The notes: a model not told the origin generated them from the letters alone. Shown: positions 37,658-47,203, numbered from the stretch's first letter. The stretch: DNA of 64,000 nucleotides from Urbifossiella limnaea (GCF_007747215.1 NZ_CP036273.1:4200322-4264321); one strand, 5' to 3'. Made by a program: numbers and translations.

Positions 37658-39169
37658 TCAGTACCGCACGTCGCCGCGGAACTCCAACAGCTGCTGAATC
37701 CACGGCGGCCGCCACGGGTTCCACGCCGGGTAGAACACGCTCAGCACCGAGAAGCCGAGCAGTACCGCCACCAACAGCCGACCCCACAGCCACCCGCCGA
37801 GCCGATCTGCGGCCGGCGGGATCGCCACGAGCCACAACGGCGTCAGCCAGAACAGCCAGCGCGGGCCGCTGGTGAAGCCGCCGTAATTGTTCGTCCTCGT
37901 GACGTAGAACGCCATCACCACTGCCGACACGGCCAGCGTCATCGCCGCGAACAACGGCGGTGTGAACACCGCCCCCTTCCCGCCCGGCGCGAGGCGGTCC
38001 AGCTGCTTCGCCGCGCCCGCCCCCGTCATCACCAGCCCGGCCGCGGCGAGCACCCACACCGGCGTCAGGCTGAACCAGCCGTGATGGCCGACGAGCAGGT
38101 GCGTCGCGTAAACGCTCTTCGGCTCGGCCGCGAAGTCGATCCCCGAGCGGCCCGGGTGGCCCACCGGCAGTTTGAGCTTCGTCCAGTGGCTCCCCTCGTA
38201 CTCGTACCACGGCCCGCCGAACTTCGCGTACGCCGGCACCACCTCGCCGAAGGCGATGTAGTTCGTCAGCAGGAGTGCCCCGAGCGGGACCAGTGCCAGC
38301 GGCACGAAGATGAGCAGCGTCGGCTTCCAGCGCGCCACCAGCAGCGGCAGGCCGATCCCCGCCAACAGCGCCGCCGCCGGCAACTCGAACGTCACCGCCA
38401 GGCCGCCGAACAGGCCCGCGGCGACGTACCCGCCCGGCCCCATGTCACGGTTCTCCAGCGCCGCCTTCAACACCGGGTAGACCGCGAACAGGACGCAGTA
38501 CGCCGCGGGGTTGTGGTTGTTCAGTGTGCCCGAAAAGGTAATCAAGAACGTCCCGAGGCATGCCGCCGCGAACGCCGTCAGCCGGCCGAAGTCGCTCTTG
38601 CCTGTGGCGTCGATCAGCCCCGCCAGCAGCCACAGGTAGACGGCGAACGGCACGACGTTGACAAGGACCAGCAGCGTGGGGATGACGAGCCAGCGGTCGC
38701 GGACGAGTTGCCAGCCGAACGCCTCCTTCAGCCCCCAGTACACGCCCGCGAGCACGGTGGCGAACAGCGGCGGCTTGCTGCTGTAGAAGTCCTTCGTCTC
38801 CGGGTTCAAGACCACGTCCAGCGACTTGAACGCCGGGTCGGCGATGATCCCCTCGTCGGTGTACTTGTCGGGCTTCTGCGGGTCGGGGACGGTACGCTTG
38901 CCGATGCGGTACGTCCTGTTCTCGACGAGCGCGTACACGGTCGCCCAGCGCGACTTGTCGTTGGAGCTGAACATCGGCCACGGGTCGGGCCGCTCCCGCG
39001 GCCACTCGCGCTTCGGCTCGCTGCCGTAGGTCTGCTTCTCGGTCGCCTTGTAGCGCGTCGGCTCGAACACGAGTTCGGCCCCCACCACCTTCGCGGCGGC
39101 GACTGCGACGGCACACGCCCCCAGGAGCAGGTACGCCGAGCGGCGCAGGTCGGAGGCGTCCGCGGCCAT
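37658..39169 (-). CDS. Polytopic membrane protein, GT-C-type glycosyltransferase-like
   Basis: 503 residues: one N-terminal membrane segment (about 11-28), an outside loop of about 110 residues, then many membrane segments. The stretch YSSKPPLFATVLAGVYWG resembles the PPL motif that follows the first loop of ArnT/PMT-type enzymes, which take sugars from polyprenyl phosphates. The start ATG 39169 overlaps the stop of the GT2 gene as TGATG, so the two are coupled. Together with the GT2 enzyme and flippase-like protein this suggests lipid-linked sugar transfer to an envelope target. Confidence 0.75.
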   Translation of the reverse strand: MAADASDLRRSAYLLLGACAVAVAAAKVVGAELVFEPTRYKATEKQTYGSEPKREWPRERPDPWPMFSSNDKSRWATVYALVENRTYRIGKRTVPDPQKPDKYTDEGIIADPAFKSLDVVLNPETKDFYSSKPPLFATVLAGVYWGLKEAFGWQLVRDRWLVIPTLLVLVNVVPFAVYLWLLAGLIDATGKSDFGRLTAFAAACLGTFLITFSGTLNNHNPAAYCVLFAVYPVLKAALENRDMGPGGYVAAGLFGGLAVTFELPAAALLAGIGLPLLVARWKPTLLIFVPLALVPLGALLLTNYIAFGEVVPAYAKFGGPWYEYEGSHWTKLKLPVGHPGRSGIDFAAEPKSVYATHLLVGHHGWFSLTPVWVLAAAGLVMTGAGAAKQLDRLAPGGKGAVFTPPLFAAMTLAVSAVVMAFYVTRTNNYGGFTSGPRWLFWLTPLWLVAIPPAADRLGGWLWGRLLVAVLLGFSVLSVFYPAWNPWRPPWIQQLLEFRGDVRY

Positions 39170-40137
39170 CACGCCACCCCCGCGGTTTCGGCCACGCAGT
39201 ACGGTTCCAGGTCTTCCGGGCCGCGGTCCACGATCAGCTCGGCGAGCAGGCCGGCGATCACCAGCTGCGCCCCGAACAGCAGGAGCCCCACCGACAGGAT
39301 GGCGACGACGGTCTGCGTCGCGGAGCTGGCCCCGACCGTGTGGTCGCTGACGACCCGCACCACGGCGTTCACCGCGAGGAGGAACAAGCCGAGGAAGCCC
39401 ACCCCGATCGGGAACAGGCCGAAGTTGCCGAGCAGGTGCTGCGGGCGGTGGCCGAAGCCGGTCAGGAACTTGACCGTCACCAGGTCGAGGAACCCCTTGG
39501 CGAAGCGGCGGAAGCCGTACTTCGAGTAGCCGAACTTCCGCGGGCGGTGCTGGATGACCAGCTCGCCGACGGTGAACCCGCGCGCGGCCGCGAGCACGGG
39601 GATGAACCGGTGCAGCTCGCCGTACAGCTTCACCTCGCGGAACACCTCGCGGCGGTACGCCTTCATGCCGCAGTTGTGGTCGTGCAGCGGCACCCCCGTC
39701 AGGCGGCTGACCATCGCGTTGAACACGCGGCTCGGGAACACCTTGTGCCACGGGTCGTGCCGCACCTGCTTCCAGCCGCTCACCACGTCCTTGTTCTGCA
39801 GCGCGTCGAGGAAGCGCGGGATCTCGTGCGGGTCGTCCTGCAGGTCGGCGTCCATCGTCACCACGTCCGCGCCGCGGGCGGCGCGGAAGCCGGCGGCCAG
39901 CGCCGCGGCTTTACCGAAGTTGCGGCGGAAGCGGATACCCCGGACCCGCGGGTCGACCTCGGCCAGCTTCAGGACGATGCCCCACGAGCCGTCCGTGCTG
40001 CCGTCGTCGATGAAGATCACTTCGACGGGCCGGCCGAGGGTCGCCGCCACTTCCGAGATCTCGGCGTGGAGCGGGCCGAGGCTCTCGCGCTCGTTCAGCA
40101 CGGGGACGACGAGCGACAGCAGCGGCGAGTCAGACAT
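39169..40137 (-). CDS. GT2 polyprenyl-phosphate glycosyltransferase (GtrB/DPM1-like)
   Basis: 322 residues. GT-A domain with LSLVVPVLNERESLG, VIFIDDGSTDGSW, FRRNFGKAAALAAGF and the DXD motif MDADLQDDPHEIP, then HNCGMKAYRREVF and HRPRKFGYSKYG, a signature of dolichyl- and undecaprenyl-phosphate sugar transferases. Two C-terminal membrane segments (about 234-256 and 272-300). It would load a sugar from a nucleotide sugar onto a lipid carrier at the inner membrane. Overlaps the flippase-like gene upstream by eight bases and the GT-C-like gene downstream by one base. Confidence 0.93.
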   Translation of the reverse strand: MSDSPLLSLVVPVLNERESLGPLHAEISEVAATLGRPVEVIFIDDGSTDGSWGIVLKLAEVDPRVRGIRFRRNFGKAAALAAGFRAARGADVVTMDADLQDDPHEIPRFLDALQNKDVVSGWKQVRHDPWHKVFPSRVFNAMVSRLTGVPLHDHNCGMKAYRREVFREVKLYGELHRFIPVLAAARGFTVGELVIQHRPRKFGYSKYGFRRFAKGFLDLVTVKFLTGFGHRPQHLLGNFGLFPIGVGFLGLFLLAVNAVVRVVSDHTVGASSATQTVVAILSVGLLLFGAQLVIAGLLAELIVDRGPEDLEPYCVAETAGVA

Positions 40138-41125
40138 GGGCGGGCTCGGCGGGCAACGGGCGGACCGGCGGGCGGCAGAACACGTACAGGCCGACGGCGG
40201 CCAGAACCTCGGCGAGCGTCCAGGCGAACCGCAACACCAGGGCGATCACCGCGGCCAGCCCCGCGGCGACATCGGCCCCCTGCTCCGCGGCGAAGCGCGG
40301 GCCGAGCGTCGCCTGCAGCAGCAGTTCTCGGACGCCGAGCCCGCCGGGGGCGACGAGCACGAAGAACCCGCTGACGTAGGCCAGGGCCATCGAGCCTGTG
40401 TCGGCCGCGTAGTGTTCGGCGGGGTGCCAGCCGGGGTCGCCGGGGGCCACCGCCGCGACGCCCAGCGACACGCACGCCCCGAGCAGCAGCCAGCCGACGA
40501 CGCCGTGAACCATTCCCTGGGCCATCAGCCCGAGCGGCGGGCTCGGCAGCGGCACGCCATCCGGGCCACGCATCTTGGCGATGCGGCGGGCGGCCAGCTT
40601 GTTCAGCACCGCCAGTGCCAGCGGCAGCAGCGCCAGGCCGAGCACCCAGCCGACGTTCGGCGAAATCTCCTCCGGCAGCACGCCGAGCCGCGGCAGCAGT
40701 GCCGCGGCCAGCAGCGCACCCGCCGCCATGCTCGTGAGGGTTTCATAAGTGGCGGTCACGCCGACGGCGAGCGGCTTCCCGCCGTCGACGCCGCGGAGCA
40801 ACGCGACCCGGATGAACACGACCCACGCCTTACCCGGCACGTACTTCCCGTACTGGCTCACGAAGTACGCCCGCAGCCCGACCAGGAGCGACACGCTGAC
40901 GCCCTGGCTGCGGAGGAGCCGGACCCAGAAGCCGCCCCAGCAGCAGTGGGCCAGCAGGTACAGCACGCCGGCGGGGATCAGGTAGCCGACGCGGAGGTCG
41001 AACGGGTACGGGTTCAGGGCCGGTTGGGCGAGGATGCGGGCGAACTGGAGCCCGACGGCGACGAGGATCGCCGACGCGAGAAGCGACTTCACCACGAGCC
41101 AGAGTCGTGCCCGTGGGGCGGCCAT
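40130..41125 (-). CDS. Lysylphosphatidylglycerol-synthase-type membrane domain protein (UPF0104, flippase-like)
   Basis: 331 residues, about eight membrane segments. AYFVSQYGKYVPGKAWVVF near residue 80 and FFVLVAPGGLGVREL near residue 245 are the two conserved blocks of the AglD/MprF-N-like family, often linked to lipid or lipid-sugar translocation. First gene of the four-gene envelope operon. ATG 41125 follows TACAATCCCCGGC with no ribosome-binding site, so the transcript is probably leaderless. Divergent from the S1-domain gene. Confidence 0.87.
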   Translation of the reverse strand: MAAPRARLWLVVKSLLASAILVAVGLQFARILAQPALNPYPFDLRVGYLIPAGVLYLLAHCCWGGFWVRLLRSQGVSVSLLVGLRAYFVSQYGKYVPGKAWVVFIRVALLRGVDGGKPLAVGVTATYETLTSMAAGALLAAALLPRLGVLPEEISPNVGWVLGLALLPLALAVLNKLAARRIAKMRGPDGVPLPSPPLGLMAQGMVHGVVGWLLLGACVSLGVAAVAPGDPGWHPAEHYAADTGSMALAYVSGFFVLVAPGGLGVRELLLQATLGPRFAAEQGADVAAGLAAVIALVLRFAWTLAEVLAAVGLYVFCRPPVRPLPAEPAHV

Positions 41126-41132
41126 GCCGGGG

Positions 41133-41138
41133 ATTGTA
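41133..41138 (-). promoter_or_regulatory. -10 box of the envelope operon, leaderless layout
   Basis: TACAAT on the minus strand ends seven bases before the ATG at 41125, so transcription would begin at or beside the start codon. The context CCCCGG after it is the same as at 21896-21908. Confidence 0.45.
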
Positions 41139-41167
41139 GGATCGCCGCGCACGGCCGGCCCGTTCGG

Positions 41168-41196
41168 TTGTCAGTCGCGCGTCGCTCCGATAGGTT
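41168..41196 (+). promoter_or_regulatory. Predicted promoter of the S1-domain gene
   Basis: TTGTCA (41168-41173), 17-bp spacer, TAGGTT (41191-41196). Expected start near 41203, leaving a leader of about 38 bases before the ATG at 41241. Confidence 0.5.
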
Positions 41197-41240
41197 TTCC
41201 AGACGGGTGGGGCTCGCCCCGGCCCGATCGAGGAACCGTG

Positions 41241-42806
41241 ATGAGCTTGCCGACCGATCCCTCCCCGGCCCCGGAAACGCCCGTCTCGCCGACGCCCGCC
41301 CCCGAAGCCGCCGCGGCCCCCGCCCCGGCTCCGGCCGCGCCGCCGAAGACGTTCAGCCCCCCGCAACCCGGCGGCCCGCGCCGCGGCGGGCCGACCCGGC
41401 CGTTCATTCCGCAGGGGAACCGGCCGCGGGAAGAGGGGCAGGGTCCGCCCCAGGGTGGGCAGCAGCCGCAGCAGGGGCCAGGCACGCAGGGCCGCGTCCA
41501 GGGACCCAACACCGCCGGCGGCAAGCCCTTCAACCCGGGCGGCAAGCCCGCCCAGCTGGACAAGAAGGACTTCTTCGACTCCAAGCCGAACAACCGCGAG
41601 CTGGACAAGCTCATCGAGGACGAACTCGCCCAGGCGATGGCCGGGTTCGACGTGTCGGCCACCGTCGCGCAGGCCGAGACGCAGCACAAGCCGAAGGCGC
41701 CCGGCGCCCCCGCCACGCGGAAAGTCGGCGTCGTGGTCGGCATTCACGGCAAGGACGTTTTCGTGGAGGTGCCCGGCGGCCGCAGCCAGGGCGTGCTGCC
41801 GATCCAGCAGTTCGAGGGCCGCACCCCCGTCGTCGGCGAGTCTGTCGAGTTCGACATCGAGCGGTACGACGCGGCCAACGGGCTGCTGGTGCTCACCCGC
41901 GAGGGCTCGACGCAGGTCGTGACGGACTGGTCGCAGGTCAGCTACGGCATGATCGTCGAGGCGAAGGTGACCGGCACCAACAAGAACAAGACCGGCCTGA
42001 CGGTCGAGGTGAACGGCATCAAGGGGTTCCTCCCGGCGAGCCAGCTGGACCTGTACCGCGTCGAGGACATCACGCAGTTCGAGAACCAGCGGATCAAGGT
42101 GATGGTCGCCGAGGTGAACCCGAGCGAGCGGAACCTGATCGTGTCGCGGCGGGCCGTCATGGAGCGCGACCGGCAGGTCAAGGCCGAGCAGTTCTGGGCG
42201 ACCGTCCAGGTCGACCAGACGAAGTCGGGCATCGTGCGGTCGGTGAAGCCGTTCGGCGTGTTCGTGGACCTCGGCGGCGCGGACGGGCTCATCCCCGCGG
42301 GCGAGCTGTCGTGGCAGCGGGTGGAAACGCCCGAAGGCCTGTTCAAGGTCGGCGACAGCGTCGAGGTGCTGATCACGCGGGTGAACTTCGAGGAACGGAA
42401 GATCGGCCTCAGTCTGCGGGCGCTGACCGAGAGCCCGTGGACGGCGTTCGCCGAGCGCGTCAAGGCCGGGGCGCGCGTGACCGGCACCGTGACTCGCACC
42501 GCCGACTACGGCGCGTTCGTGGAGCTGGAGCCCGGCATCGAGGGGCTCATCCACATCTCCGAGTTGTCGACGCAGCGCGTCCGCAAGGCGCGGGACGTCG
42601 TGCAGCCGGGTCAGTCGGTCGAAGTCGAGGTGCTGAGCGTGGACGTGCCGGCCCGGCGGATCGCGCTGAGCCTGAAGTCGATCCAGCGGGCCGCCGAGGA
42701 CTCCGCCGACGCCGCGACGGCCGAGGAGGAGGAGCAGGCCCTCCGCGAGGCGCAGTTCCGCATGGCGAACCGGCCGCTGAACCCGAACCTCCGCGGCGGG
42801 ATTTAA
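41241..42806 (+). CDS. S1 RNA-binding domain protein (ribosomal protein S1-like)
   Basis: 521 residues. A disordered head of about 105 residues, rich in Pro, Ala, Gly and Gln, is followed by four S1 domains: about 160-220 (KVGVVVGIHGKDVFVEV, divergent), 235-310 (GMIVEAKVTG, EVNGIKGFLPASQL), 325-395 (GIVRSVKPFGVFVDLGG), 410-480 (GTVTRTADYGAFVELEP). E. coli S1 has six and many bacteria four. It may be the ribosomal S1 or a related RNA-binding protein; the long head is unusual. ATG at 41241 with GAGGAACC upstream. Confidence 0.88.
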   Translation: MSLPTDPSPAPETPVSPTPAPEAAAAPAPAPAAPPKTFSPPQPGGPRRGGPTRPFIPQGNRPREEGQGPPQGGQQPQQGPGTQGRVQGPNTAGGKPFNPGGKPAQLDKKDFFDSKPNNRELDKLIEDELAQAMAGFDVSATVAQAETQHKPKAPGAPATRKVGVVVGIHGKDVFVEVPGGRSQGVLPIQQFEGRTPVVGESVEFDIERYDAANGLLVLTREGSTQVVTDWSQVSYGMIVEAKVTGTNKNKTGLTVEVNGIKGFLPASQLDLYRVEDITQFENQRIKVMVAEVNPSERNLIVSRRAVMERDRQVKAEQFWATVQVDQTKSGIVRSVKPFGVFVDLGGADGLIPAGELSWQRVETPEGLFKVGDSVEVLITRVNFEERKIGLSLRALTESPWTAFAERVKAGARVTGTVTRTADYGAFVELEPGIEGLIHISELSTQRVRKARDVVQPGQSVEVEVLSVDVPARRIALSLKSIQRAAEDSADAATAEEEEQALREAQFRMANRPLNPNLRGGI

Positions 42807-42818
42807 GCCGAAGATGAT

Positions 42819-42941
42819 TTAACCACAGAGTCACAGAGGGCACAGAGAGTAGACAGGAAGCCGAGACGAGACCAAAACAGATTATTCGGTCTACCTCTGT
42901 TTTGTGTCTTCTCTCCGTGCCCTCTGTGACTCTGTGGTTAA
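42819..42941. repeat. Large imperfect palindromic repeat with 31-bp arms
   Basis: TTAACCACAGAGTCACAGAG and following bases (42819-42849) pair with 42911-42941 over 31 bases with one mismatch; the inner 60 bases can pair partly (CAAAACAG with CTGTTTTG). The CACAGAG arm sequence resembles an interspersed repeat seen in many planctomycete and other genomes. It is much less GC-rich than its surroundings. It lies between the S1-domain gene and moxR and may act as terminator or simply be a mobile non-coding repeat. Confidence 0.88.
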
Positions 42942-42960
42942 TCCTTCTTCCTGGACGCCC

Positions 42961-43896
42961 ATGCCCGACGCTGCCGCTTCCCTCGCCGCCCTCCGGGAGA
43001 ACGTCGGCCGGGTGTTCCTCGGCAAGCCCGAGGTCGTCCGCCTCGCAGTCGTCGCCCTCCTGGCCGACGGCCACCTGCTCCTCGAGGACGTGCCCGGCGT
43101 CGGCAAGACGCTCCTGGCCAAGGCGCTCGCCCGCTCCCTTGCATGCAAGTTCGCCCGCGTCCAGTTCACGCCCGACCTGCTCCCCGGCGACCTGACCGGC
43201 GTCTCCGTGTGGCGCGAGGGGACCGGCACGTTCGAGTTCCAACCCGGCCCCGTGTTCGCGGAGATCGTGCTGGCCGACGAGATCAACCGCGCCACGCCGC
43301 GCACCCAAAGCGCGCTGCTCGAAGCGATGAGCGAGCGGCAGGTGACGCTCGACGGCAAGACGCACCGGCTCGGGCCGCCGTTCCTGGTCGTGGCCACGCA
43401 GAACCCGCACGAGTTCGAGGGGACGTACCCGCTGCCGGAGAGCCAGCTCGACCGCTTCCTGCTGCGGGTGACCGTCGGCTACCCCGGCCGCGAGGCGGAG
43501 CGCGCCATCCTCCTGCAGCACCGCGGCGGCGAGCCCGTCGATGCGCTCACCCCCGTCGTATCGGTGCAAGCCCTGACCGAGTTGCAGGCCTGCACCCGCG
43601 CCGTGAAGGTGGACGCGGCCCTCGCCGACTACGTCCTCGATCTGGTCGGCGACACCCGCACCCACCCCGACGTGGCACTCGGGGCCAGCACCCGGGCGGC
43701 GCTCGGGCTCTACCGCGCGGCCCAGGCCAACGCCCTCACCCAGGGCCGCGACTACGTCGTACCCGACGACGTGAAGGGGTTGGCGGAGCCCGTGCTGGCG
43801 CACCGACTGGTCGGCCGCGGCTGGGCGGCCGGCGGCAGCCCGGACGCGGGACCGGTCGTGCGCGAGATCGTCGCCAAGCGGCGGGTGCCGACGTGA
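42961..43896 (+). CDS. MoxR-family AAA+ ATPase
   Basis: 311 residues. Walker A VPGVGKTLLAK near residue 45, Walker B EIVLADEINRATPRTQSALLEAM, sensor region VVATQNPHEFEGTYPLPESQLDRF with the arginine finger, and a C-terminal helical lid. MoxR proteins act as chaperones that load metals or assemble complexes with partner VWA/DUF58 proteins. ATG 42961 is the first start after the palindromic repeat; the open frame upstream lies in the repeat. Heads the moxR-DUF58-transglutaminase operon and overlaps the next gene by four bases. Confidence 0.95.
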   Translation: MPDAAASLAALRENVGRVFLGKPEVVRLAVVALLADGHLLLEDVPGVGKTLLAKALARSLACKFARVQFTPDLLPGDLTGVSVWREGTGTFEFQPGPVFAEIVLADEINRATPRTQSALLEAMSERQVTLDGKTHRLGPPFLVVATQNPHEFEGTYPLPESQLDRFLLRVTVGYPGREAERAILLQHRGGEPVDALTPVVSVQALTELQACTRAVKVDAALADYVLDLVGDTRTHPDVALGASTRAALGLYRAAQANALTQGRDYVVPDDVKGLAEPVLAHRLVGRGWAAGGSPDAGPVVREIVAKRRVPT

Positions 43897-45023
43897 GGCC
43901 GACGACGCGCCGCGAGCCGCCGCCGGGCCGGTCGGTTCACGTGACCCGCGAGGGGGCGTGGTGGGTCGCCGTCGCGACGGCGATGGCGGCGATCGGCTGG
44001 TACAAGACGATCCCGCCGCTGCTGCTGCTCGGCTACGCGATGCTGGCCCTGTTCGCCCTCAACGCCTGGCTGGCGCGCCGCCAACTCCGCGGGCTCACCG
44101 CCACCCGGGCGGCCCACGCCCCCGTCTACGCCGGCGAGCCGGTCCGCGTCTCGCTGCGACTCCGCAACGACGGGCCGAGCGCGGCCACCGCCGGCGTCCG
44201 TGGCTCCCAGCTCGATCAACTGTTCGAAAACGTCCCGGCCGGCGGCGAGGTCGAGCGCGGCGAGACACGCACGTTCGCGGAGCGCGGCGTGGTCGGCGGC
44301 GAGGCCCCGAGGGTGTGGGCCGACTTCCCGCTGGGCCTCGTCCGCTTCGAAGCGCCGGGCACGCCGGGCGGCGAACTCCTCGTGTTGCCGGCGCTCGGCT
44401 CCGTCGATCTGGTCGGCTTTCGCCGCTGGGTCCGCCGCGAGGCGGGTGTCGAAGGGCGGTCCCGCCGGCAGGCGGCGCGGGCGGCCGCCGACCGGGCCGA
44501 CCTGCGCGGCGTTCGGGATTACCGCCCCGGCGACGGCCTCCGCGACATCCACTGGAAGACGACCGCCCGCCGCGGCGAGCCGTTCGTCCGCGAGTACGAC
44601 GCCGCCCCCGACCCCGAACTGCTGCTCGTCGTCGAGCCGTGGCTGCCGCCGGCCCCGACGCCGGCCGACGCCGAGAACCTGGAGGCAGCACTGAGCCTGG
44701 CCGCATCGGTGGTGCGGGCCTGGTGCCTCGCCGGGGGGACGCGGGTGACCGTCGCCGTGGCGGGCGACGACCCCGTGCGCCGCTCCTCCACGCCGTCCGA
44801 AGCGGCGGCACGGTTCCTGTTAGCCCCGCTCGCAACGCTGAGCGGTTCCGACCGGCCGGCGCCGCCGGACCCGATCGGCCCGGCGGCGCGGTCGGAGCGG
44901 GTGGTGGTGAGCAGCCGGCCGGCGTCGCCGCTGGCTGCGGCGCTCGGCCGGGCGACGGGCCGGCCGTTCGCGGCCGTGTCGCCGGCGGACGCGCCGGCGT
45001 GGTATCAGGCGGGGCCGCGGTAA
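43893..45023 (+). CDS. DUF58 domain protein
   Basis: 376 residues. GTG start at 43893 within GTGA, overlapping the moxR stop. Two membrane segments (about 24-57) then a cytoplasmic or periplasmic body with the DUF58 motif LRGVRDYRPGDGLRDIHWK near residue 210 and REYDAAPDPELLLVVEPW, a vWA-like start. Standard partner of MoxR ATPases. 17 bases separate it from the transglutaminase gene. Confidence 0.93.
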   Translation: MRPTTRREPPPGRSVHVTREGAWWVAVATAMAAIGWYKTIPPLLLLGYAMLALFALNAWLARRQLRGLTATRAAHAPVYAGEPVRVSLRLRNDGPSAATAGVRGSQLDQLFENVPAGGEVERGETRTFAERGVVGGEAPRVWADFPLGLVRFEAPGTPGGELLVLPALGSVDLVGFRRWVRREAGVEGRSRRQAARAAADRADLRGVRDYRPGDGLRDIHWKTTARRGEPFVREYDAAPDPELLLVVEPWLPPAPTPADAENLEAALSLAASVVRAWCLAGGTRVTVAVAGDDPVRRSSTPSEAAARFLLAPLATLSGSDRPAPPDPIGPAARSERVVVSSRPASPLAAALGRATGRPFAAVSPADAPAWYQAGPR

Positions 45024-45040
45024 CCGTTCCGGGCGCTGAC

Positions 45041-47203
45041 ATGACGGCCGACCCTGCCTTCCGCCTCAGCACGTTCCTCACGCTGGGCCTCGCCTGCGCC
45101 GCCCTCGGCGCCGCCGAGGCCCAACTCCTCCCGGAAGTCGCCGCGTTCGCCACCGCCGTCGTCGTCACTCTCGCCGTCGTGTACCGGCTCGACGGCCGCG
45201 CGGAAGTTCTGAGCCCACAGGCGGCCACGAACCTCGGGCTGGGGCTCGCCCTCGCCGGGGCCGGTTGGGCGGGCGTCCGCATCGTCCGCGAGACCCGCGC
45301 CGGCGACTTCGTCGCCGTCGGCTGGGGTGTGTTCGTCGTCCTCCTGCTGACACCCATCCTGATGGTGCTGTCCGTGTCGTTCGTACTGCGCCGCGACAAG
45401 GACGTGGGCGTCTACTGGTACCTCCACGCCATCGGCCTCGGCGTCGTCGTGCTCGCGGCGGCGATCGCCCGCCGGCCGTGGGAGGTGGCGGCGCTCGTCG
45501 CCTACGCCGCGGCCGCGGTGTGGGGGTTGGCCCGGTTCGCGCTGGCGCGGGGCGGCGCCGCCCCGGCCGCCGGCCGGCGTGCGGGGCTGATGCGGGCCGC
45601 GGGGTGGTTCACGCTCGCGGTCATGGTGGCCACGCCGGTGTTCGCCGTCACCCCGCCGGCGCCGGTGGAGATCGAGAAGTTCGAACTCGCCGCCGCCCGC
45701 ATCGAGGTCGGCTTCTCCCCGGACCAGGGCGTCGACCTGACCCGCACCGGCGAGCTGACCTCGGTGCAGGCGGTCATCTTCCACGTCGACGTGGACGAGA
45801 ACGGCAAGCCGAAGATTGACCTGCCGCAGGAACTGCGGTGGCGCGGCCGGCTGCTGGCGCACTACGCACACGGGTCGTGGCGGCGCGAGGCCATTTTTCG
45901 GATGCCGCAGGTCGTCGACCTGGCCGTTCAGAAGGAAGACTGGACGCCGCCGGACCTCGGACCGGGGGGCTACCGCATCCGCTACACGGTCCCGGCCAGC
46001 CTCCGCTCCGAGTTCCTCGCCGAACCGGTGGTGTGGCGCCCGGGCCGAACGGTGCCGCTGGCGAACGTGTACGAAGGGCAACCGCCGCGGCCGTGGATCC
46101 CACTCGCCGACGGGTCGTTCTTCCGCCAGATCGGCCGGCCCGACCAGCGCCGCACGCTCGAGTACGTGCAGCACACGGCGCCGCTCCCCGACCCCGACCT
46201 GGGCGTCGGCTTTCTCAGGACCGGCACCCTCGACCCGGAGCTGACGAAGAACCCCGTTCCGGCCGTGCGGGCGTTCACGAACCAGCTGCTGCCGCGGCTC
46301 ATCCGCGAGGGGAAACTCTCGGCCGACGCGGGCACGCTGAACCCGGTGAACAACCGCCTGGCCGACGAGAACCACGAGGCGGTGGCGCGGGCCTTCACGG
46401 CGTTCCTGTCGGAGGCGCCGGAGTACACGTACACCCTGAACCTGACACGCCCGCGGCCGGACCTCGACCCCGTCGAGGAGTTTCTGGAGCACTCCAAGAC
46501 CGGGCACTGCGAGCGGTACGCCTCGGCGCTGGTGCTGATGCTGCGGGCGCAGGGCATCCCGGCCGCGCTGGCGGTCGGGTTCAAGGGGCACGAACACCTC
46601 GGCGAGGGGCGGTACGTCATCCCTCAGGATCACGCCCACGCCTGGGCCGTGGCGCTGGTGTCGCGGCCGGACGCCGGCGGCGGCCGCGTCTGGCACTGGC
46701 TCAGCCTCGACCCGAGCCCCGGCGAGGGGATTTCCACGCTGGCGGCCGCCGGCGAGAAGGTGAGCGGCTGGGCGTGGGTGTGGGACCGGCTCCTCGACGC
46801 GACCCCCGAGGAGCGGCTGGAAGCGATCGGCGATCTCGCCTCGAATCCCATCGTTCAAGGCGTCGTGGCGACGATCGCGGTGTTGGCGGCGGCGGCGTGG
46901 GGCGTCCGGCTCCTGCGGCGCGCCCGCGTGGCGGCCGGGGCGCGGAACCCGTGGCTCGACCCGCTGTACGCCGTGCTGGCGCCGCACGGCTTCACCCCGG
47001 CCGCGGACGAGACGCCGCGCGAGTTCGCCGCCCGCGTCTCGGCGGCGCTCGGCGGACACCCGGCCGCCGCGATTCCGCCGGCTTGGGTGGAGCGGTATTA
47101 TGCGCAGCGGTTCGGCGGCGCCACGGTCACGCCCCCGCGCACCGTTGACCTCGACGCCCTGCGAGCCGCCATGACCGAACTTTCCCCGGGTGGAACCCGA
47201 TGA
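45041..47203 (+). CDS. Transglutaminase-like membrane protein (TgpA type)
   Basis: 720 residues. About six membrane segments in the first 205 residues, a large external domain, then the transglutaminase-like core with cysteine in KTGHCERYASALVLM (Cys490), histidine in DHAHAWAVAL (His533) and aspartate in SLDPSPG (Asp557). A last membrane segment (about 605-625) is followed by a C-terminal DUF4129-like stretch (PREFAARVSAAL, VERYYAQRFGG). This is the layout of TgpA, the third partner of the MoxR/DUF58 module. The last four bases overlap the isochorismatase-family gene. Confidence 0.93.
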   Translation: MTADPAFRLSTFLTLGLACAALGAAEAQLLPEVAAFATAVVVTLAVVYRLDGRAEVLSPQAATNLGLGLALAGAGWAGVRIVRETRAGDFVAVGWGVFVVLLLTPILMVLSVSFVLRRDKDVGVYWYLHAIGLGVVVLAAAIARRPWEVAALVAYAAAAVWGLARFALARGGAAPAAGRRAGLMRAAGWFTLAVMVATPVFAVTPPAPVEIEKFELAAARIEVGFSPDQGVDLTRTGELTSVQAVIFHVDVDENGKPKIDLPQELRWRGRLLAHYAHGSWRREAIFRMPQVVDLAVQKEDWTPPDLGPGGYRIRYTVPASLRSEFLAEPVVWRPGRTVPLANVYEGQPPRPWIPLADGSFFRQIGRPDQRRTLEYVQHTAPLPDPDLGVGFLRTGTLDPELTKNPVPAVRAFTNQLLPRLIREGKLSADAGTLNPVNNRLADENHEAVARAFTAFLSEAPEYTYTLNLTRPRPDLDPVEEFLEHSKTGHCERYASALVLMLRAQGIPAALAVGFKGHEHLGEGRYVIPQDHAHAWAVALVSRPDAGGGRVWHWLSLDPSPGEGISTLAAAGEKVSGWAWVWDRLLDATPEERLEAIGDLASNPIVQGVVATIAVLAAAAWGVRLLRRARVAAGARNPWLDPLYAVLAPHGFTPAADETPREFAARVSAALGGHPAAAIPPAWVERYYAQRFGGATVTPPRTVDLDALRAAMTELSPGGTR

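Noticed and set aside
39170-39751. Longer start for the GT-C-like protein
   Set aside because: The extension reads through the GT2 gene in a second frame; ATG at 39169 opens on a membrane segment.
42904-42960. Upstream start for MoxR
   Set aside because: The extra codons come from the palindromic repeat arm.
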